64,000 nt of DNA from Amycolatopsis sp. QT-25. GTDB lineage: Bacteria > Actinomycetota > Actinomycetes > Mycobacteriales > Pseudonocardiaceae. The stretch lies in contig NZ_CP120210.1 of NCBI RefSeq assembly GCF_029369745.1, positions 310,001 through 374,000 of the forward strand, in the 5' to 3' direction. Both the position numbers and the translations under genes were made by a program. Below, piece by piece: positions 34,062 through 43,600 of this stretch (position 1 is its first letter; each line of letters opens with the position of its first letter). The notes beneath the pieces are model-generated. The model did not search any database and was not told the origin of the DNA. It worked only from the letters and a program-made list of their open reading frames with translations.

Positions 34062-35435
34062 TCAAGAAGTTCGCGGATTTTCTTCGCGGGTTCCCAGCGC
34101 GACGTCCGTGAGTACCCCGGCCGAACCGGTGTAGTTCGCCGGATCCAGTAGGTCGGCGAGCGATTCCGCGGAGAGGACTCCGGTCATCTCCGGCAGGTCG
34201 GAAAGAACGTCACCGAGGGCTCTGTCCCGCTCCAACGCGAGCTTGGACGCCTGGCCGAGGACCTCCTTGGCCCGCGCCTTGCCGAGCAGCGGGGCGAGCA
34301 CGGTCGAAAGCCGCTCGGAGACGATCTGGCCGTGCGTGAGGCCGAGGTTCTCGCGCATGCGTCCGTCGTCGACGACCAGACCGCGGGCGAGTTCGGCCGC
34401 CGTATGCGCGGCGCCGCCGGTCAGGCGCAGGCACTCGCGCAGCAACTGCCACTCGGCGTGCCACACGCCCGCGGACCGTTCGTCCTCGGAGACCACGGCC
34501 TGGGTGACGCCGGCGGCCAGCACCGGGACCTGCAACGCGGCCGAACGGATCAGCGTCGCGAGCACCGGATTGCGTTTGTGCGGCATCGCCGAGGAACCGC
34601 CACGGCCCTCACCCGCGGGTTCGGTGACCTCCCCGACCTCGGTGCGCGTCAGGACCTGGACGTCGACCGCGATCTTCCCGAGCGCGGCCGCGGTGAAGGA
34701 AAGGGCGGCCGCGAGGTCGGCCGTCGGGGTGCGGAGGGTGTGCCAGGGCAGCGTGGTCTCGGCAAGACCGGTCTCCTCGGCGAAAGCCGTCTGAAGCCGC
34801 TGCGGATAGCCGTCGGGCAGCCCGGCGAGCCGCGCGTACTCGGCATACGCGGCCCTCGTGCCCGCCGCGCCCCCGAGCGAGACCGGCAGGACGACCCGGT
34901 TCAGCCTGTCCAGCGCGTCGAGGGTCAACTGACGCCAGCCCGCCGCCTTGAGCCCGAACGTGGTCGGAACCGCGTGGGCGGTGAGGGTGCGCCCGGCCAT
35001 GATCGTGTCGCGATGCGCGCGGGCGAGATCCCGCAGCGCGTTCGCCGTCGCGTCGAGGTCCGCGGTGACGAGCGCCCGGGTCCGCGCCGCGACCAGCATC
35101 ATCGCGGTGTCGAAGATGTCCTGGCTGGTGGAGCCGCGATGCACGTACTCCGTGCCGGCCGCCTCGGTCAGCTCCTTGATCAGCCCCACGACCGGGTTTG
35201 CCGTCTCGCGGGCCGCCCTCGCCAACGCGACCACGTCGATCTCGACGGACGCGGCGGCCTCCGTGATCGCCTCCGCGGCCCCTCGCGGGATCAACCCCGT
35301 GTTCGCCTGCGCCCTGGCGAGCGCCGCCTCCGCGTCCAGAAGAGCCCGCACCCAGGCGCGATCACCCGTCGCCGCCTCGGCGGGCGTGCCGGCGCGGACC
35401 GGGGACAGGAGGCCGGAATCGGGATCGGCGTTCAT
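34062..35435 (-). CDS. pcaB: 3-carboxy-cis,cis-muconate cycloisomerase-like lyase
   Basis: The 457-residue fumarase/aspartase-superfamily enzyme has HRGSTSQDIFDTAMML, GRTLTAHAVPTTFGLKAAGW, SLGGAAGTRAAY and the signature GSSAMPHKRNPV (about residues 285-296). These fit PcaB of the protocatechuate branch of the beta-ketoadipate pathway. No other pca gene is in the window, so an adenylosuccinate-lyase-like relative cannot be excluded. It starts 25 bases after the DinB-like gene and may share its transcript. Confidence 0.82.
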   Translation of the reverse strand: MNADPDSGLLSPVRAGTPAEAATGDRAWVRALLDAEAALARAQANTGLIPRGAAEAITEAAASVEIDVVALARAARETANPVVGLIKELTEAAGTEYVHRGSTSQDIFDTAMMLVAARTRALVTADLDATANALRDLARAHRDTIMAGRTLTAHAVPTTFGLKAAGWRQLTLDALDRLNRVVLPVSLGGAAGTRAAYAEYARLAGLPDGYPQRLQTAFAEETGLAETTLPWHTLRTPTADLAAALSFTAAALGKIAVDVQVLTRTEVGEVTEPAGEGRGGSSAMPHKRNPVLATLIRSAALQVPVLAAGVTQAVVSEDERSAGVWHAEWQLLRECLRLTGGAAHTAAELARGLVVDDGRMRENLGLTHGQIVSERLSTVLAPLLGKARAKEVLGQASKLALERDRALGDVLSDLPEMTGVLSAESLADLLDPANYTGSAGVLTDVALGTREENPRTS

Positions 35436-35460
35436 CGCCCCAGCATCGCATTCCCGGGTC

Positions 35461-36000
35461 TCAGTGGCCCGTCCTCCCGTCGATGCGCTCGCGCAGCAGG
35501 TCGGCGTGCCCGGCGTGGCGCGCGTACTCGGCGATGTGACGGGTCAGCAGCCACCGCAGCGAGAACGGCTCCCCGTCACGGCGGCTCTTGCCCGTGTCTT
35601 CGAGCGAAGCGGCCGCCACGATCTCCCGCGACCGCGCACACTCCTCCCGCCAGGCCACCCACGCGGCCTCGACGTCACCACCCGTGTCCTCGAAGTCCTG
35701 CTCGGGCCACTCGTCGGAGTAATAGAGCATCGGGACGTCCTCACCCGCGAACTGGAGACGGAACCACCAGCGCTCGGTGCCCGTGAGATGCCTGAGCAGC
35801 CCGTGCAGCGACAACCCCGACGGCTCGATCGGCCGCAGGGCCAGCTGCTCCGGCGTCAGCCCCTGGCACTTCAGCTCGAACGTGCGACGCTGCCAGTCGA
35901 GCGTGGACGTCAGGATCTCGCGTTCACTCGCCACCCGCGGAGGCTCCGGCCGCTCGCCCTCCCACGTGGCCGCGTAGTTCTCGTCAGGGATCGTGTCCAT
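35461..36000 (-). CDS. DinB/DUF664 family protein
   Basis: The 179-residue protein has the DUF664 four-helix pattern: LDWQRRTFELKCQGLTPEQLALRPIEPSGLSLHGLLRHLTGTERWWF, with the first metal His in LHGLLRH. RWLLTRHIAEYARHAGHADLLRERIDG carries the last two His ligands. Such proteins bind Ni or Zn and several use mycothiol or bacillithiol as cofactor. The start at 36000 fits the family. It precedes the PcaB-like gene on the same strand. Confidence 0.87.
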   Translation of the reverse strand: MDTIPDENYAATWEGERPEPPRVASEREILTSTLDWQRRTFELKCQGLTPEQLALRPIEPSGLSLHGLLRHLTGTERWWFRLQFAGEDVPMLYYSDEWPEQDFEDTGGDVEAAWVAWREECARSREIVAAASLEDTGKSRRDGEPFSLRWLLTRHIAEYARHAGHADLLRERIDGRTGH

Positions 36001-36099
36001 GCCCCCGACCCTGGCAGAGACCCCCGACAATTCCGTGGCGCTCCGGCGGCGGCCCCGGCATCCTGGTGGTCGGCGGCGGTCTACTAGACTCGGCCGCAC

Positions 36100-36172
36100 G
36101 GGCCGTTAGCTCAATTGGTAGAGCTGCGGACTTTTAATCCGTAGGTTCTGGGTTCGAGCCCCAGGCGGCCCA
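36100..36172 (+). tRNA. tRNA-Lys (anticodon TTT)
   Basis: The 73-base sequence folds as a cloverleaf. The acceptor arms are GGGCCGT and GCGGCCC (one G-T pair) and the D loop has AGCTCAATTGGTAGAGC. The anticodon stem GCGGA/TCCGT encloses CTTTTAA with anticodon TTT, and the T arm has GGTTCGAGCC. The 3' CCA is not encoded. Confidence 0.97.
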
Positions 36173-36630
36173 CTCTTTCGCCTGGTCCACGCTCAGTGGG
36201 CCACCCCTTGGTGGCACGCAACCGGCGAGATCCTCGCTCCGCCCTCGCCGGGCAGGAGCCGTCCGGCGGTGTTTCCCCGCACCAGCAGCGTGACCGCCGG
36301 GAAGACCGTGTTCGCCTTCAACAGGTTAAAGAACTGCGTTCACCAGGTCGCTCCCAACGCCGTATATGAGCGTAACTCCTCGCTCGGCGAAGACGAGACG
36401 TGGAAAGCGCCGCAGCAACGCGGGGCGCAGCCCCACCCGCGCCAGTGGCACTCCGGCAGAACGGTGTGCGCTATGCCCGAAGGCGACATGGCCTGGGTGA
36501 TGTCGAAGGTCTCGGAATCGTCGAGCAGGGCGGGGTCGCGGTCGGCGGCCGGGGTCGAGCAGAGCACAGTGCCCGTCGATCTCCACGTGCGCGATCCGGA
36601 AAGCTGGCAAGTGTGGAGCGGAGATCGCCG
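36173..36630. other. Intergenic region with no secure gene
   Basis: No tRNA or strong gene follows tRNA-Lys. On the minus strand, a GTG-started frame at 36567-36340 (75 codons) has good GC third positions in its first half and encodes a Cys/Trp-containing stretch (ECHWRGWGCAPRCCG). It lacks a ribosome site and a family. It could be the remains of a gene downstream of the 36631-36891 gene. A plus-strand frame at 36269-36652 looks like its antisense shadow. Confidence 0.35.
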
Positions 36631-36891
36631 TCATGCGCCGAGGCGGGTGTAGATCCGGCTGGCCAGGGTGGCGGCCAACTGGTTCAGGGCACTCCAAGGT
36701 TCATCGAGCGCGAACCGGCCGAGTAGTTCCGCCGCCGCATAGGCCTCGGCCGCGGAGAGCAGGGGCGCGCGCCCGTCCTGGAGCCCCTGCTCCACCAGTC
36801 TTGACAGCGCTTCGGCGTACTCCTCCAGGTCACGCACCACGGTCAGGCCGTACCGCTCGTCGAGCGAATCCCCGGCGAGGTCGTCACTCAT
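36631..36891 (-). CDS. Small helical protein of unknown function
   Basis: The 86-residue acidic protein is predicted helical throughout (LEEYAEALSRLVEQGL, AAEAYAAAELLGRFAL, LNQLAATLASRIYTRL). ATG 36891 follows GGGGAG; an upstream in-frame start at 36960 would overlap the putative RNA promoter region and is less likely. It is divergent from the ncRNA candidate. No family recognised. Confidence 0.6.
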   Translation of the reverse strand: MSDDLAGDSLDERYGLTVVRDLEEYAEALSRLVEQGLQDGRAPLLSAAEAYAAAELLGRFALDEPWSALNQLAATLASRIYTRLGA

Positions 36892-36953
36892 GGTCGTCTC
36901 CCCTGCTGCCTTCACCCGTCCGACGCGCCTCAGAAAATCTATGCTGGCTGGGG

Positions 36954-36983
36954 TAGACATTCAACGCCGGGTGTGTGTAATGT
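36954..36983 (+). promoter_or_regulatory. Promoter of the long non-coding transcript
   Basis: TAGACA at 36954-36959, an 18-base spacer and TAATGT at 36978-36983 fit a vegetative sigma-70 promoter unusually well for this GC-rich genome. Transcription should start near 36990 and run into the repeat-containing region that lacks coding frames. Confidence 0.5.
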
Positions 36984-36989
36984 ACTCCT

Positions 36990-37620
36990 CGTACCGAGAA
37001 AGACAACGTCAAGCAGGCGCGGGAGATGACGTAACTACCCGCGAGGTGAGACAAGCCGGTCAGGCGGTACGGGGCCGATCAAGGAACAGGTTCCGAACGG
37101 TGACCGGGAGCAGGATCTCAGGGCCGTGTTGTGAAGAAGGTTCGACCAGGTAGTGCCGGCCCTGGAAGGAAAGTGCAGGACACGGTCGGAGCTAGTGCGT
37201 CCGTGAAGAAAACGCAGTTGTAGTCAGTGATGCAGTTGCAGGACCGGTCAGGTGGCCGGGGCCGATCAGTGAACGGGGCTCCGGGCAGTGACCAGCGGCG
37301 TCAGCGTGCTGGGACCGATCAGTGAAAGGGTTCCGGCCGTGTCGCTCGCAGCAGGTGAAGTAGCAGTACCCAGCAAGGTGAAAACACAGGATAGAAGGGA
37401 ACGGCGACATCATTGGATCGCCCGCAGCGGCAGGGTAGCGCCGCGCGGGTGCCGTAGTTCCATCGAGTACGGAGGTGGTTCTCGGTCACGAATCAGCGAT
37501 CCCCGCGGAATCCGGTTGTTCCCCGGACGCGGGTGCAGAAGGCCGGCGGTCACGTCGGCAGACAATGGTGAGACCCAACCCTGAGGACCCCGGGTGCCGT
37601 TCCGGCACCCGGGGTCCTTT
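36990..37620 (+). ncRNA. Putative structured RNA/long leader with internal repeats
   Basis: About 630 bases show no good coding frame on either strand, have a lower GC content than neighbouring genes, and lie between a strong promoter and a strong terminator. Three imperfect copies of a motif around GGGRCCGATCARKGAA, followed by a GGKTCCG-like segment, occur near 37070, 37258 and 37310. The first two share a longer CCGGTCAGG start. The 3' third is rich in complementary GC blocks. It is either an independent small RNA or a leader controlling the MerR-like gene. The family is not recognised. Confidence 0.6.
37585..37620 (+). terminator. Strong intrinsic terminator upstream of the MerR-like gene
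   Basis: A perfect 15-base stem (37585-37599 with 37603-37617) closes a 3-base loop and is followed by TTTG. It is 16 bases before the ATG of the MerR-like gene, so it either ends the RNA or attenuates that gene. Confidence 0.85.
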
Positions 37621-37636
37621 GTGATGTGGAGGTGGA

Positions 37637-37969
37637 ATGATCCCTGACCAAGAAGGACCGGCCACGCCCAACGGGGCCGACAGATTCGACGACGAGCACT
37701 ACCCCGCCTACACGATGGGCCGTGCCGCCGACATGCTCGGCGCCACTCAAGGCTTTCTTCGCAGCCTCGACGAGGCGGGCCTGATCACCCCGCAGCGTTC
37801 CGCCGGCGGCCACCGGCGCTACTCCCGGCACCAGCTCCGGCTGGCGGCGCGGGTGCGGGAACTGGTCGATCAGGGCACCGCCGTCGATGCCGCCTGCCGC
37901 ATCGTCACCCTCGAGGATCAACTTCACGAAGCCCATCGCGTGAACGCCGAACTCCGCGCCGAAAACTGA
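37637..37969 (+). CDS. MerR-like single-domain regulator (HspR/BldC-like)
   Basis: The 110-residue protein has a MerR helix-turn-helix and wing. YTMGRAADMLGATQGFLRSLDEAGLITPQRSAGGHRRYSRHQL is followed by RVRELVDQGTAVDAACRIVTLEDQL, a short dimer helix without an effector domain. Such small MerR-type proteins include BldC- and HspR-like regulators. ATG 37637 follows GGAGGTGGA. It sits behind a strong terminator, so expression probably depends on read-through or RNA folding. Confidence 0.85.
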   Translation: MIPDQEGPATPNGADRFDDEHYPAYTMGRAADMLGATQGFLRSLDEAGLITPQRSAGGHRRYSRHQLRLAARVRELVDQGTAVDAACRIVTLEDQLHEAHRVNAELRAEN

Positions 37970-38101
37970 AATCCGCTGTGAACGCCCTTGTCCCAACAGG
38001 ACGAGGGCGTTCGAGTGCGGATGTCGGGACGGACGGCCCGACCCCGACCCCCTCTTGAAAGCGCCGGACAGCGGCGCCCAAGGAGCGAAGGAGGCCTCGC
38101 G

Positions 38102-38650
38102 ACGAGCAAGGTGGTGCTCGACGTGTCGATGTCGCTGGACGGATTCACCGCCGAACCGAACGTGCGGGCCGACGAGCCGACGAGCCCACGTGCGACGGCG
38201 GCGAACGACTGCACGAAGGGATGGCCGGTGCGGGGCCCGACGCCCGCGTTCGTGACGAAGTGAACGCGATGGCCGGGGCGACCGTCCTCGGAAGGCGCAC
38301 CTGCGATCTCGGCCTGCGGCCGTGGGGTGGAACGCCGTGGCCCGGCGTCCCGAGTTTCGTGGTCACCCACCGGAGCGGGAAAGACCTGCGCGGTGACAAC
38401 GGCGGCACGTTCGCCTTCGACGGGCCGGAGGCCGTGGTCCGGCGCGCCAAGGACGCCGCGGGGGACAAGGACGTACCCGTACTCGGCGCAGACGTCGCCG
38501 GGCAACTGCTCGCCCTGGGCCTGCTCGACGAGGTCCACCTCCACCTCGCCCCCCTGGTGCTGGGACAGGAGACCGCCGTGTTCGCCGGGTACCTGGGTGA
38601 ACTGATCCCGCAGGGAAACCCGTCACCGGAACCGCTGCCCACCCGCGCTG
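38102..38650 (+). pseudogene. Decayed RibD C-terminal/dihydrofolate reductase-like gene
   Basis: The opening SKVVLDVSMSLDGFTAEPNVRADEP is typical of RibD-C/DHFR-like proteins, but the expected ATG is ACG at 38102 behind a good AAGGAG. The frame then breaks near 38180-38195; the family sequence resumes two frames over (GAGPDARVRDEV, GATVLGRRTCDLGLRPWGG, VPVLGADVAGQLLALGLLDEV). It breaks again near 38615, where a third frame continues towards the usual C terminus. A start loss plus two shifts indicate a dead gene unless the assembly is wrong. Confidence 0.75.
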
Positions 38651-38663
38651 TCGCGTCGGGCGG

Positions 38664-39497
38664 CTACCAGGGGAACACCGCCCGGAGGGCCGCCGAGACC
38701 GGTCCGAGGTCGGCGTCGAGGCGGTCGAGTTCGCTGGGGCTCAAGGCGTTGTACGGCGCTTCCGCGAGCCTGTCGGTCAGCGCTTCGACCCTTTCCTTGG
38801 TGGCCCGGCCGTCGGCGGTCAGCCAGCCGTCGGTCCCGATCAGACCGCGGTCTCGCATGCCGTCGACGACCTCGGTGAGCTGTGCGGCGGGGAGGTGGCC
38901 GACCCGGCCGAACTCCTTCGCGGGCATGTCGACGGACAGGGCGTGCAGCACGTGGGCTTCGGTCCCGCCGATGCCTTCGGCCAGCAAAGCGACGGTGTGG
39001 CCGTCACCGCGGTGCTCGCGCAGCAAGGTGGCCGCGTGCCACAGCCGGGCCACCGGTTCCTGCGGCGCCGCGACCGTGCGGAGGGCGGCGTAGAGGGCGC
39101 GTCCTTCGATCGGTGCGCTGGTCGCGGCCTTCATCAGGAGGTCGCCGGCGCGCGTGACACCCGCGTCGGCGGCGAGGTCGCCGAGGATTCGCCGCAGTCC
39201 GGCGACGCATCCTCGCTCGCGAGCGGCCAGCGCCTCCTCGGGTGTGGTCAGGTCCCAGACGCGCGGGAGGTGGCGCGCCACCTCGCCGGGGGCGAAGTTG
39301 TAGAAGAGCGCGTGGATCACGTCGGCCGGAACCGAGCGGCCGAACGGCGCGGCGCGGCCCGCGAAGTAGGCGTCCCACTGGTTGCGCAGGCCCAGCGCCA
39401 TCAGTGCCTCGTCCGACTCGTCGGCGAAGTAGGGCACCAGGCCGATGGGTTCGATCAGGTCGTACATGCGCCGGGCGACGGGTTCCGGGTGCGACAT
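38664..39497 (-). CDS. SCO6745/SalK-like family protein
   Basis: The 277-residue protein matches the helical SCO6745 family: PVARRMYDLIEPIGLVPYFADESDEALMALGLRNQWDAYFAGRAAPFG at the start, LFYNFAPGEVARHLPRVWD and RVEALTDRLAEAPYNALSPSELDRLDADL at the end. The last part looks like a winged helix. No biochemical role is established. ATG 39497 follows AGGGGATGAG. The 3' end reaches the decayed DHFR-like gene. Confidence 0.83.
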   Translation of the reverse strand: MSHPEPVARRMYDLIEPIGLVPYFADESDEALMALGLRNQWDAYFAGRAAPFGRSVPADVIHALFYNFAPGEVARHLPRVWDLTTPEEALAARERGCVAGLRRILGDLAADAGVTRAGDLLMKAATSAPIEGRALYAALRTVAAPQEPVARLWHAATLLREHRGDGHTVALLAEGIGGTEAHVLHALSVDMPAKEFGRVGHLPAAQLTEVVDGMRDRGLIGTDGWLTADGRATKERVEALTDRLAEAPYNALSPSELDRLDADLGPVSAALRAVFPW

Positions 39498-39621
39498 CTC
39501 ATCCCCTGTGGTCGTGGCGGCCTCCTCGTGGTGGCCGCTCACTTCCTCCACGAACGGGTCGTCCGGAATTCGACATCGCACCGCGGCGGTATCGCCGATA
39601 CCGCCGCGGCACGGTCGCGCC

Positions 39622-40353
39622 CTACTTCAGGTGCCGGGCGAAGAACCGGCCCGCCGCCTCCGCTTCGTACCGGGGGATGCCGGTGTGCCCGCCCATGTTG
39701 GCGTGCAACGTCTTCTCCTTGGAGCCGAAGGCGTCGAACAGGTCAAGGGCGTGCTGCCGGTCGTTTCCTTCGTCGTCCCACTGCAGCATGACGTGCAGTG
39801 GGATGGTCACCCGCCGCGCCTCTTCGACCATGTCGCGAGGCACGTAACTTCCGGCGAACAGCACGGCGGCCGAGATCCGCGGTTCGACGACCGCCAGCCT
39901 GGTGCCGATGGCGATCACCCCGCCCGAATAGCCGACCGGGCCGCCGATTCCGGGCAGCGCGAGAAGGGCGTCCAGGGTGGCGCGCCATTCCGGGACCGCC
40001 TGTTCGACCAGGGGGAGGACGAGCCGATCGACGATGTCGTCGGAGACCGGCCCGCCGGCTTCCAGTGCCCGCCGCAGGTCGGCGCGGGCCTCGTCGACGG
40101 AGACGAGAGGGGGCCGGTCACCGGCTCCGGGAAGCTCGATGGTGGCCGCGGCGTAACCCTCCGCCGCGCAGCTTCGCGCCCGGCCCAGGAGCCGCGGGTA
40201 CATCCTGTCCAGGCCGCCGGGGTGGCCGTTCAGGATCAAGGGGACCGGGGTGGACACGGGCTCGGGCGTCCACAGGACACCGGGGACCTCGCCGAGGGTG
40301 AATTCGCGTTCGAGGACGCCGTCGTCGAGGAGTTTTTCGGAAGTGAAGTGCAT
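39622..40353 (-). CDS. Alpha/beta hydrolase (dienelactone hydrolase-like)
   Basis: The 243-residue protein has PLILNGHPGGLDRMYPRLLGRA (oxyanion region), the nucleophile elbow PVGYSGGVIAIG (about residue 142), and an acid/His end ANMGGHTGIPRYEAEAAGRFFARHL. This resembles dienelactone-hydrolase or acyl-peptidase-like single-domain hydrolases. It is the first gene downstream of the RHS toxin gene on the same strand but has 252 bases of separation, and nothing in it looks like an immunity protein. Confidence 0.8.
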   Translation of the reverse strand: MHFTSEKLLDDGVLEREFTLGEVPGVLWTPEPVSTPVPLILNGHPGGLDRMYPRLLGRARSCAAEGYAAATIELPGAGDRPPLVSVDEARADLRRALEAGGPVSDDIVDRLVLPLVEQAVPEWRATLDALLALPGIGGPVGYSGGVIAIGTRLAVVEPRISAAVLFAGSYVPRDMVEEARRVTIPLHVMLQWDDEGNDRQHALDLFDAFGSKEKTLHANMGGHTGIPRYEAEAAGRFFARHLK

Positions 40354-40605
40354 GGTCGTGCCTTTCGGGAGTGCGCAGGAACGGCGCTCCCGGACGACCT
40401 ATCGCCCGACCGTGACCCCGGAGGAGAGCACCCATGTCGAAATGTTCACGGGTACCACCTCCTCGTTCGCTCGCACGGCCTCCGGCAAGATAGCAGCGGC
40501 CGGGCCCGGCCGCCAACGGGTTTGGACAGGATCACCGCGTCCGTCGGGATCTCGCCGTCCACCGGCACCGGGTCGGCGCGGTCGCCGACGGCGGCGCCGG
40601 ATGTT
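40354..40605. other. Gap downstream of the RHS toxin, no immunity gene seen
   Basis: Neither strand has a start with a ribosome site followed by a credible frame. The stretch contains AT-poorer spacer and a GGAGGAGA sequence at about 40417 on the plus strand leading to an ATG at 40434, but the frame is short and unsupported. This is where a polymorphic-toxin immunity gene would normally be. Confidence 0.5.
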
Positions 40606-43600
40606 TCACTGGGTGTGCCGGTACGGGCGGGTGTGCCCGGTTTCCGCGTTGTGCTTGGTGATGTGGTCGATCCCCATCTTTTCGAGCCTCGGGTACTCGG
40701 TCACCTTGAACACGTTGTCCTCGCGACGGTGCGGGTAGATGTCGTGTCCCTTGCCCGGCCAGCTCGGGAAGACCACGTGCGTGTCCTTGTTGGAGTTCTT
40801 CGCGAAGGTGTCGGAGACGTAGTCCCACTTCTCCTGGACGAGCGGCTTCCTCGGGTCCTTGGGGTCGTTGATCCACCCCGGCATCTTGACGTTGTTGTCC
40901 TTGAGGGTGCCTTCGAGGGTGTTGCCGCCGTTCTGCTTCGCGATCTTGGTGGCCTTCTCCTCGACCGAACCGAGGTACTCGTCCTCTTCCCCGCGTTTGC
41001 GCTTCTTGTGGCCGCCGGACCAGAAGAAGTGCTTGTCGGCCTTCAGGATCTCGTCGAGTTTCGGCTTGAACCGGTCGAACTCCTCCTTCGTCATCTTGTC
41101 GACGTTGATGGGAGGTTTCCTCGGGCTCCTTCGCAGCGGCGGCGGCTGCCCGCCGGCGCCGACGGGCTGGGGCCGCTGCTGTTTGCCCGGCCCGGTCTTG
41201 CCGCAGGAACCGGCCAGGCCGAGCGGGTCGCCGATGAGCAGCGGCTGCTCGACATAGCCGACGGGGTTGGCCGCGGCGGCGAGTCCGAGCGGGTCCTGGC
41301 TGAGGTAACGCGAGGTTCGCGGGTCGTAGTACCGGAAAACGTTGTAGTGCAGCCCCGTTTCCTCGTCGCGGTGCTGGCCGGGGAACGCCAGCGGCATCGC
41401 CGCGGTGTCGGCGTCGGGCAAGGGCACGCCCCAGAAACTGCTGCGGTCCTGCCAGACCAGCGCGCCGTGCTCGTCGAGCAACTCGGTCGGGGTTCCCGCG
41501 GGCGAGGTGAGCACGGCACGGAAGACGGCGTCTTCGAGGGCGCCGGTGCGCTCGACCTGGACGACGGGACGATCGTCGTCGAAGCGCTCCCAGGTGAGGA
41601 GCCGGTAGGACTCGTCGGCGGGGTCGTAATCCATGCGCTCGACGACGTTCATCCCGCTCCACAGGAACCGGACGTCGAAGGTGAGTTCGGCTTCCCCGTC
41701 CGGACCGAGCAGCCAGCGGCGTTTGGCGAACCGCCGCCCGAGCGGGTCGTAATGGTAGGTCCAGAACGCGCCGTCGGGCGTGCGCGCGGAACGCAGCCGG
41801 TCCAGGTGGTCCCATTCGTAGGCGCACGACCCGTCGGCGGTGACCCTGCCCCGCTCGTCACCGCTGTAGTGGGTCTCGTCGATGGCGAGGTTGCCCGCCG
41901 CGTCGTGGGTGAACCGTTCGACGCCGGCGGGTCCGCACGCCTCGCTGACCCGGCCCGCGGGGTCGAAGGAGAGCCGCCAGGGCCGGATCGCGTCGTCGAC
42001 GGCGGCGAGCCTGCCGTCCGGGCGGTAGCGGTAGACGCGCCGCCCGACACCCGCGACGTCCTCTTCGGCGAGCCGGTCTTCCGCATCGAATCGGCGCCGG
42101 AGCACCACGGTGCCGTCGACGCTGCGCGTGATCTCCCGTCCGGCGGCGTCGTAGGCGAAGCCGACCTCGTGGCCGGCGATCCGCAGGGAACTCGGCAATC
42201 CCGCTTCGGTGAAGCGCCACTCACTGTCCACACCGGACGACGTGCGGCGGATCAGCGTTTCACCGTCGTGACTCAGGCACACGCCGAGCCCGTTGATCGT
42301 GTCGACGACGACCTCGTCACCGTCGTGGACGAGTTCGATCCGCGACTCGGCGTTCTCGGCGACGGTCATCCTGCCGAGGGCGTCGTATGCGTACCGCGTG
42401 ACGTCGTCCGGAGTTCGCCGAGCGACGATGTTGCCCTGGAGGTCGTAGTCGTACTCGGTCGCGTCACCCGTGCCGTTGGTCATGCGGAGCAGTTGACCGG
42501 CCGCGTCGTAGGTGTAGCCGATCCGGCGGCCGTCGTAGTCGACCTCCTCGACGAGCCTGCCCGCGGCGTCGCGGACGTACCGCCAGGTGCGGCCGTTCGG
42601 GTTGGTCACCGAGGTGAGCCGCAGCTCGCCGTCGTAGGTGTACAGCGTGCGCGCGCCCGCGGTGTCGGTCTCCTCCATGACGAGACCGAACGGGCCGTAC
42701 CCGCGGCGCCGCGCGGCACCCGCCGCGTCACGGTGCTCGACGACGTGGCCTTCCGCGTCGTGCACCCACGTCTCGCGACCGCCATGCGGGCCGAGCCGCC
42801 AGGCGCGGCGGCCGTCGGCCGTCCAGCCGAGCTTCGCTTCGCCGCCGGAAGCCGTGTACGCGAGCCGCGGGCGGCCGAACAGGTCGCGATCTCCGGGGCG
42901 GTCGGTCACGGGTTCGTCGTCGAGCGGATTCGGCGCGTCCGGGATGTGCACCGGCAGCCCGGTGCCCGCCAGGGTGGTGGCCGGATCGAAAACGGGGACC
43001 ACCCGCTCGATCTCACCCGCCGACAGCCGGACCTCGCCGTCGGCGGCGGGCGTCAGCCGGACCGTGGACCCCGCGGGACGGTGGACGGCCACCAGTTCGC
43101 CGCCGTCGCCGTACTCGAAGCCGGTCTCGCGGCCGAGTTCGTCCACTTGGGACAGCAGTTCGTCGCGCCGGTTCCAGGTGTAGCGCCGGGAGTTGCCCAG
43201 CGGGTCGACGCGTTCGATCAGCTGCTTGGCGTCATTGAGGCGATACGTCCACGTGTGGCCGAGGGCGTCGGTGTGCCGGGTCGCGCCGGGCTCGTAGGCG
43301 AACGTCGCGTTGTAGTAACCGTTCGCCCCCACGGCGCGGACGCAGCGGCCGGAATCGTCGTAGACGTAGCGGTACCAAGTGCCCGTGCGGTCACGCCAGC
43401 CGACGAGGCGGTGGCCGAAGTCGTAGTCGAGTGCCATCGGGCGACCGGCGTAGTCGGTGACCGTGCTCAGCTGGCCGAGCCGGTTGTACGAGAAACTCAC
43501 CAGCGGCGGCTGCCCCGGGGCCCCGAGCGCGACGATCCGCCCCCTCATCGTGCTGATCGCGAGTTCGACGCCGTCGTCACGGCGGATGCCCGCAGGCGTG

